NCBI GenBank assembly: GCA_029939385.1 | Contig: JAOZSZ010000020.1 | Location: 449-12,027 of the forward strand | From: Pontiella sp. | GTDB taxonomy: Bacteria; Verrucomicrobiota; Kiritimatiellia; Kiritimatiellales; Pontiellaceae | DNA: 11,579 bases | Reading direction: 5' to 3' | Shown here: piece by piece, positions 7,225 through 11,579 of the stretch | Layout of the letters: each line of letters begins with the position of its first letter | How positions within the stretch are numbered: position 1 is the stretch's first letter | Made by a program: the position numbers and the translations under genes | The notes under the pieces: generated by a model | Database searches by the model: none | What the model saw: only the letters and a program-made list of their open reading frames with translations | Told to the model about the DNA's origin: nothing

Positions 7225-8643
7225 TTAAAAATATAAATCTCGAGCGCCCTGCTTAATTTGCTCAATACGCTCAATTAATTGCAATTTTTGATCGCCCTCC
7301 GGCATACGATCCAGCTCACGCTCAACCTGTTTCATCCCGATTTTTTTTGTTTCCGGCGAGGAATAATCCTCCATATATTCCAGAAAAGTTAGCACGGCAT
7401 TAGGCGTACAAAAACGTTTCACGAAACCCGGAATGGCAAATTCCATAAAATGTTCTCCCGTGCGCCCGAGGCGATAACAACCCGTACAAAAGGAGGGAAT
7501 AAAATCGGCCTCACATAGTTCTCGAATCACCTGATCTAACGAACGCCCATCGTTCAGCACAAACTGACTTTTCTTGTAGGATTCATCGTCCTTCGCAGAA
7601 TAAGCCCCGACGCCAATATCCGATCCCGCATCAATCTGTGACACACCAAACTTAATAATTTCATTACGTAGTTCCACGGACTCCCGGCAGGTTAGAATCA
7701 ATCCTGTATATGGCACCGCTAAGCGTAAGATGGCCACCAACCGCTTAAAATCAAAGTCACTGACGCCCTGATATTTTGCGGTCTCTGTTCCAATGGCCGG
7801 TTCGATACGCGGGAACGAAATTGTATGCGGCCCGACATTAAAGCGCTCTTCAAGATGAATCGTGTGATAGAGCAATGCCATCGTCTCGAACCGCCAATCA
7901 AATAGCCCCATCAAAGCACCAATACCCACATCATCGATCCCTGCTTCCTGCGCGCGATCCAATCCGTGCAACCGCCAAAGATACTCACTCTTTGGACCCG
8001 ATGGATGTTGTTTTTTATAGGTTTCCTGATGATACGTTTCTTGAAAAATCTGATAGGTACCGATCTCGGCAGACTTTACCAATTTAAAGCCGTCATGATC
8101 CAACGGAGCGGCATTAATATTTACACGGCGAATCTCACCGTTTCCATATTTTTGAGCATAAACAGTTTGTACCGAATCATGGATAAACTGGGCGTCATAC
8201 TGCGGATGCTCACCATAAACCATAATCAGACGCTTGTGCCCTCGATTCACCAAAGCCTCGATCTCTTGCTCCAACTCCGGCATCGAAAGCGTCTTGCGTG
8301 CTACCTCAGAATTGGTGCATCGGAAACCGCAATATTGACAATTATTGATGCACTCGTTGCCGACATACAGCGGAGCAAACAATACGATGCGATTGCCATA
8401 AATCTTTTCCTTCAGCGCACGCGCTCCCTCAAAAATCTCCTCCGCCATTTCTGGCGAATTCGCATTAATGAGCGTGGCCATCTCCTCCGGCTCCAGCCGA
8501 TTTTTATCGAGCGACCGCTGAATAATCTCCCGCACCCGTTCTTTGGATGGATTTTTTGTTTTTTCCAGCCATTGAAAAATTTCATCTTCAGGAATAAAGC
8601 TCGTTAAACCTTCGATATCTACCTTCGGTAATCCACGTTTCAT
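7225..8643 (-). CDS. hydG: [FeFe]-hydrogenase maturase HydG (radical SAM tyrosine lyase)
   Basis: HydG cleaves tyrosine to p-cresol and dehydroglycine and turns the latter into the CO and CN ligands of the H-cluster, building an Fe(CO)2(CN)-cysteine unit. With the ATG at 8643 the protein has 472 residues, the usual length. The SAM-cluster motif is C98-x3-C102-x2-C105 (CINNCQYC). The C-terminal auxiliary-cluster motif CX2CX22C is complete (C386, C389, C412), which separates HydG from the thiamine enzyme ThiH. The frame is open to 8727, but the ATG at 8643 overlaps the hydF stop as ATGA and has AGAGGA 6 nt upstream. The upstream extension would run 84 nt into hydF and is rejected. The ATGA overlap suggests translational coupling to hydF. 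Confidence 0.96.
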   Translation of the reverse strand: MKRGLPKVDIEGLTSFIPEDEIFQWLEKTKNPSKERVREIIQRSLDKNRLEPEEMATLINANSPEMAEEIFEGARALKEKIYGNRIVLFAPLYVGNECINNCQYCGFRCTNSEVARKTLSMPELEQEIEALVNRGHKRLIMVYGEHPQYDAQFIHDSVQTVYAQKYGNGEIRRVNINAAPLDHDGFKLVKSAEIGTYQIFQETYHQETYKKQHPSGPKSEYLWRLHGLDRAQEAGIDDVGIGALMGLFDWRFETMALLYHTIHLEERFNVGPHTISFPRIEPAIGTETAKYQGVSDFDFKRLVAILRLAVPYTGLILTCRESVELRNEIIKFGVSQIDAGSDIGVGAYSAKDDESYKKSQFVLNDGRSLDQVIRELCEADFIPSFCTGCYRLGRTGEHFMEFAIPGFVKRFCTPNAVLTFLEYMEDYSSPETKKIGMKQVERELDRMPEGDQKLQLIERIEQIKQGARDLYF

Positions 8644-9851
8644 TTTACTTCCTCTTCGTAAGCCAAAAGTGCTGAAGGGAACGGAGATAACACTCTCCGT
8701 AACACCCCTTGCGTCTGGGCAATACACATTCCATAATTTGTAATCGGCACATCGGCCAATTCACACTTTTCAATTCTCGAAAGCACCTCGCGACGGTTCT
8801 GCATACACCCCCCGCACTGCACTACCAGCTTGTATTCAGATAAGTTCTCCGGAAAGTCGCGGCCAGAATAGACGTCGATCTGAACATCGATACCCACATA
8901 CTGCCGAAGCCAACGTGGAATTTTTACACGTCCAATATCATCTTCCAACGCATGGTGACTGCACGATTCTGCAATCAGCACCCGATCCCCAGGTTCCAGC
9001 GTATCAATGGCCGCCGCACCCTTGGCAAACTTCCGAAGATCGCCCTTCAGCCGCGCAAATAGAATCGAAAAAGTGGTACACGGAACCTCCGGCGGCGTGT
9101 CAGCCACCATTTTTAATACCATCTGCGAATCGCAGATCGCCACGTCCGGTTTCTGTTTTAGAATCGAAAGCATGTGGGCATACTCCCGCTCCTTGCAAAC
9201 CAATGCCGCCGCATCGTTATCGAGGGCATCACGAATGGTCGAAACCTGCGGCAGGATCAACCGCCCTTTGGGGGCTTGCAAATCAATAGGAACAATCAAC
9301 ATGGCCAACCCGCCCGGTTTTACCAGATCGCTCATCAATGGCGGAGGAGCAATAAACTCGGCAGGACAAACCCGCAGAAGTTCCGCCTTAAGCTGAACAA
9401 GCACTTGATCGCGCAGGCTTAGATCGGTGGAATTACAAGAGAGATACGACAAATCGGGCCGACCGAGCAGATCGGCCTTATTTGCAATTTTTATGATTGG
9501 AATCTTTTTAGCTTCCGCCTTGGCTTCTACCGCTTGTTCAAACTCCGTAACTTTATCGCCTTCATGTAGAAGCAGAATTACATCGGCGCGATCAAACACC
9601 TTTTCAGTTTTGCTAATCCGTTTTTTACCGAGCGATGTTGTATCATCCAACCCCGCTGTATCAAGAAACACTACGGGGCCAATGGGCAAAAGCTCCATCG
9701 TTTTTTCTACCACATCAGTGGTGGTTCCGGGCTGCTCCGAGACAATCGAAACCTCCTGCCCAGAAATAAGATTCAGAAAACTCGACTTCCCCACGTTGGT
9801 TCGACCAAACAGAGCAATGTGCAATCTTAAACTTTTCGGTGTCTTTTGCAT
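8640..9851 (-). CDS. hydF: [FeFe]-hydrogenase maturation GTPase HydF
   Basis: HydF is the scaffold that receives the HydE/HydG products, completes the 2Fe subcluster and delivers it to apo-hydrogenase. The 403 residues comprise an N-terminal Era/TrmE-like GTPase domain, a dimerisation region and a C-terminal iron-sulfur domain. GTPase motifs are G1 GRTNVGKS (16-23), G2 TTT (43-45), G3 DTAG (64-67) and G4 NKAD (124-127). The cluster site is C297-S-H299, then 46 residues, then C346-x2-C349, the family's CxHx46-53CxxC arrangement. The start at 9851 overlaps the aspA stop in TAATG, with GGAG 7 nt upstream; the stop overlaps the hydG start. Placement between aspA and hydG in one transcript fits its role. 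Confidence 0.96.
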   Translation of the reverse strand: MQKTPKSLRLHIALFGRTNVGKSSFLNLISGQEVSIVSEQPGTTTDVVEKTMELLPIGPVVFLDTAGLDDTTSLGKKRISKTEKVFDRADVILLLHEGDKVTEFEQAVEAKAEAKKIPIIKIANKADLLGRPDLSYLSCNSTDLSLRDQVLVQLKAELLRVCPAEFIAPPPLMSDLVKPGGLAMLIVPIDLQAPKGRLILPQVSTIRDALDNDAAALVCKEREYAHMLSILKQKPDVAICDSQMVLKMVADTPPEVPCTTFSILFARLKGDLRKFAKGAAAIDTLEPGDRVLIAESCSHHALEDDIGRVKIPRWLRQYVGIDVQIDVYSGRDFPENLSEYKLVVQCGGCMQNRREVLSRIEKCELADVPITNYGMCIAQTQGVLRRVLSPFPSALLAYEEEVK

Positions 9852-11179
9852 TAATGCGCTCCCAGAGCCATTAAACTTTGAGGAGAGAGCGTTTTTTCAA
9901 CCTGCTCTGCTCCTAATTCTTCAATCAAATAGCCTTTAAAATCAGTCCGATCTATTCGTTTAAATCGTTCAACTAATTCAGTAGCGCGCTCGTACCCAAT
10001 AGAGGGAAGAAAAGCCGTTATAATTTCTAACGAAGTATTGAACTGCCGTTCACATTCGGCTTCATTAGGGCAAATCTCTTTGGCATGTTTGGCAAGCATT
10101 TCGGAAGCAACACCGAGAAGCTCTATCGATTCCAACAAGGCGGACGCGAGTAATGGCATAAATTCATTCATCTGCAACGATCCGCGAGATGCGCATTCGG
10201 TAATAATAAAGTCATTGGCTTGAACCTTAATTCCAATTTGCATCACGCTTTCAAGAATCACAGGGTTCACCTTGCCGGGCATAATCGAAGAGCCCGCTTG
10301 CACAGCAGGCAGCTCAATCTTTCCATTCATATGCAACAATCGAAGATCTCCACAAATTTTAAGCAAATTAACTGCGGCGGCCTTTAAAATGCCGGAGACT
10401 TCAACAAAGGCATCGGCATTGGCGGTGGCATCCACCAGGTTTTCGGCACGGCTAAGCCCGAGCCCGGTCACTTCGCGCAACTTTTCAGTGACAAGAAAGA
10501 TGTAGCTCCGCGGTGCGGTCAACCCCGTACCAATGGCCGTTCCCCCCAAATTAACCACCCGCAGACGTTCCTCGCACTTAAACGTGCGCCAACGGTCCCG
10601 AGCAAAAGCTTCAGCAAATGCACCAAATTCTGCGCCAAGTGGCAGCGGAACAGCATCGACCAATTCCGTCTTTCCAAGGGTTGGAATATGCGCAAAGTTT
10701 TTTTCTAAGTGCTGAAAAGTGCCCTGTAAATTTTCAACCTTTTCTGAAAGATTACGTAGCCCATAAATAGCCGCCACCTTCACCGCGGTGGGATAGACAT
10801 CATTCGTGGATTGATGCAGATTAACATCCTCGATGGGATGAATGCCGAAACCCGCTTGATTGGCAACGAGCTCATTAAGCATCATATTGGTGGACGTTCC
10901 CGCGCCTCCCTGAAGGGAAGATAAGGGATATGAAACACAAGAGACCCGATTACACGCATCGATGATTGCGTCGGCTTTTTCAGAAGAAAGCAACCCCAAC
11001 TCTTTATTGGTAAGAGCACAGGCCTGTTTTACTTGAGCCAATGCGGAGATCAACGAAGCCGGAACAGAGGGCCCAGGGATGGGGAAATTTTCTAGCGCCC
11101 GAGCCGTGTGAATCCCCCACTTTACATCTTCTGGAATTTCCTTTTCTCCGAGGAAATCTTTTTCAATTCGCCGCTTCAT
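9851..11179 (-). CDS. aspA: aspartate ammonia-lyase of the hydrogenase-maturation operon
   Basis: This is a 442-residue member of the fumarase/aspartase superfamily, predicted to convert L-aspartate to fumarate and ammonia in the cytoplasm. Conserved regions appear in order: GGAGTSTNMMLNE (91-103), LHQSTNDVYPTAVK (121-134), GKTELVDAVPLPLG (169-182) and the superfamily signature GSSIMPGKVNP (296-306) on the flexible active-site loop. The N-terminus (LGEKEIPEDVKWGIHTARALENF) and the QSTND motif resemble aspartase more than class II fumarase, but activity on another substrate cannot be ruled out. It is about 36 residues shorter than E. coli AspA. The start overlaps the regulator's stop (TAATG) with AAGG 4 nt upstream, and the stop overlaps the hydF start. 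The location suggests a dedicated ammonia supply for the azadithiolate amine; this is inference. Confidence 0.85.
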   Translation of the reverse strand: MKRRIEKDFLGEKEIPEDVKWGIHTARALENFPIPGPSVPASLISALAQVKQACALTNKELGLLSSEKADAIIDACNRVSCVSYPLSSLQGGAGTSTNMMLNELVANQAGFGIHPIEDVNLHQSTNDVYPTAVKVAAIYGLRNLSEKVENLQGTFQHLEKNFAHIPTLGKTELVDAVPLPLGAEFGAFAEAFARDRWRTFKCEERLRVVNLGGTAIGTGLTAPRSYIFLVTEKLREVTGLGLSRAENLVDATANADAFVEVSGILKAAAVNLLKICGDLRLLHMNGKIELPAVQAGSSIMPGKVNPVILESVMQIGIKVQANDFIITECASRGSLQMNEFMPLLASALLESIELLGVASEMLAKHAKEICPNEAECERQFNTSLEIITAFLPSIGYERATELVERFKRIDRTDFKGYLIEELGAEQVEKTLSPQSLMALGAH

Positions 11180-11427
11180 TACACCTTACTCAACATGGAC
11201 TTAACAGAGACTCCGGGAATACGTCCCAAACGACCCGTTAAACCCCCAAGCTGATCGGTGGAGGCATCGACGACTAAAGTGATGGCCGAGCAATTACGTT
11301 TGGGGCACGGCACACCCGTGCGCGCAAGAATGATATCGCCAAAGTCAGATAATAACGCATTAACCGTAACGGCATTTTTTTCGCGGTCTTCAATAATTAG
11401 ACCCACAAAGCCTAGACGTGTTTCCAT
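11179..11427 (-). CDS. TM1266-type iron-only hydrogenase system putative regulator
   Basis: This 82-residue protein matches the small ACT/NikR-like ferredoxin-fold family typified by Thermotoga TM1266. Its signature pattern is an N-terminal GFVGLIIEDR strand (6-15), a VNALLSDFGDIILARTGVP core (22-40), a VVDAS strand (52-56) and the ending LGRIPGVSVKSMLSK (67-81). The family is called a regulator because its genes sit beside hydEFG; a molecular role is not established. Members seldom carry a DNA-binding domain and none is seen here. The cysteine pair C41/C46 (CPKRNC) is notable. The ATG at 11427 is chosen because GGAGGAG lies about 4 nt upstream. An in-frame ATG at 11439 would place that Shine-Dalgarno inside the gene, and a frame open to 11556 lacks family similarity. 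It is the first gene of the five-gene operon. Confidence 0.85.
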   Translation of the reverse strand: METRLGFVGLIIEDREKNAVTVNALLSDFGDIILARTGVPCPKRNCSAITLVVDASTDQLGGLTGRLGRIPGVSVKSMLSKV

Positions 11428-11509
11428 GATCTCCTCCATTCCGTTTAACGAAACCTTCAGATTGTTTTTAAGATCCCTTGCAACTAGCCGCAGCCCATTA
11501 CGCAGGAGA

Positions 11510-11532
11510 AGGTGTACCCTAATTAAACACCT
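11510..11532. promoter_or_regulatory. inverted repeat upstream of the hydrogenase-maturation operon (candidate operator)
   Basis: AGGTGT (11510-11515), an 11-nt AT-rich spacer, then ACACCT (11527-11532) make a perfect 6-11-6 dyad, 83-105 nt before the regulator's start codon. Its size suits a dimeric repressor or activator. On the minus strand TTGCCA lies just upstream of the dyad and could be a -35 box, with the presumed -10 inside it, but the -10 match is poor. The rest of 11428-11579 holds only the leader and a strong ribosome binding site. Confidence 0.3.
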
Positions 11533-11579
11533 ATGGATGGCAAGCTTTAGTGCCAACAGAAAACATTCGAGCTTGAATT

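Noticed and set aside
7966-8607. A 213-codon open frame on the plus strand, antisense to hydG
   Set aside because: It lies wholly inside hydG, whose motifs are complete. Its translation has no recognisable domain and is what the codon pattern of the opposite strand produces.
8644-8727. N-terminal extension of HydG by 28 residues
   Set aside because: It would overlap hydF by 88 nt. The ATG at 8643 gives the usual length and an ATGA overlap with its own ribosome binding site.
9427-9939. A 170-codon open frame on the plus strand, antisense to hydF and the end of aspA
   Set aside because: It overlaps two well-supported genes, shows no family motif, and has no convincing ribosome binding site.

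Overview
The window is about 11.6 kb of ordinary, tightly packed bacterial DNA of middling GC content. It holds eleven protein genes, one of them cut by the left edge. I see no rRNA, tRNA, CRISPR array, insertion sequence or prophage gene. The best clue to lifestyle is a complete set of [FeFe]-hydrogenase maturases, which points to an anaerobic or fermentative bacterium. The lineage cannot be fixed from this sequence. A Gram-negative anaerobe, for example from the PVC group, is a guess.

Left part (1-3697), mostly sugar and envelope metabolism. A class IV aminotransferase (partial, minus strand) diverges from a UDP-glucuronate decarboxylase (plus strand, makes UDP-xylose). Facing the latter across a stem-loop is a two-gene minus-strand unit: a DprE1-like FAD oxidoreductase followed by a DprE2-like short-chain reductase. 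In mycobacteria this pair epimerises polyprenyl-phosphate-ribose to polyprenyl-phosphate-arabinose, so an envelope or glycan pentose pathway is a reasonable reading here.

Middle (3698-6115). A 125-residue protein with two cysteine clusters (plus strand) converges on rmuC (minus strand, predicted nuclease with an N-terminal membrane anchor). rmuC in turn diverges from a small three-helix membrane protein of unknown function (plus strand).

Right part (6118-11579, all minus strand, read right to left). One operon runs from a TM1266-type hydrogenase-system regulator to aspA (aspartate ammonia-lyase), hydF, hydG and hydE. The first three junctions are stop/start overlaps (TAATG, TAATG, ATGA) and the last is a 9-nt gap, so the five genes are almost certainly co-transcribed and probably translationally coupled. 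HydE and HydG are radical-SAM enzymes that make parts of the H-cluster 2Fe subcluster, and HydF is the GTPase scaffold that assembles and delivers it. Aspartase, which releases ammonia, may feed the amine of the azadithiolate bridge. Every cluster-binding motif expected of the three maturases is present. The hydrogenase structural subunits are not in the window.

No wholly new system is evident. The items most worth following are the aspartase-containing maturation operon with a cysteine-bearing regulator, the DprE1/DprE2 pair outside its textbook setting, and the unassigned cysteine-cluster protein.
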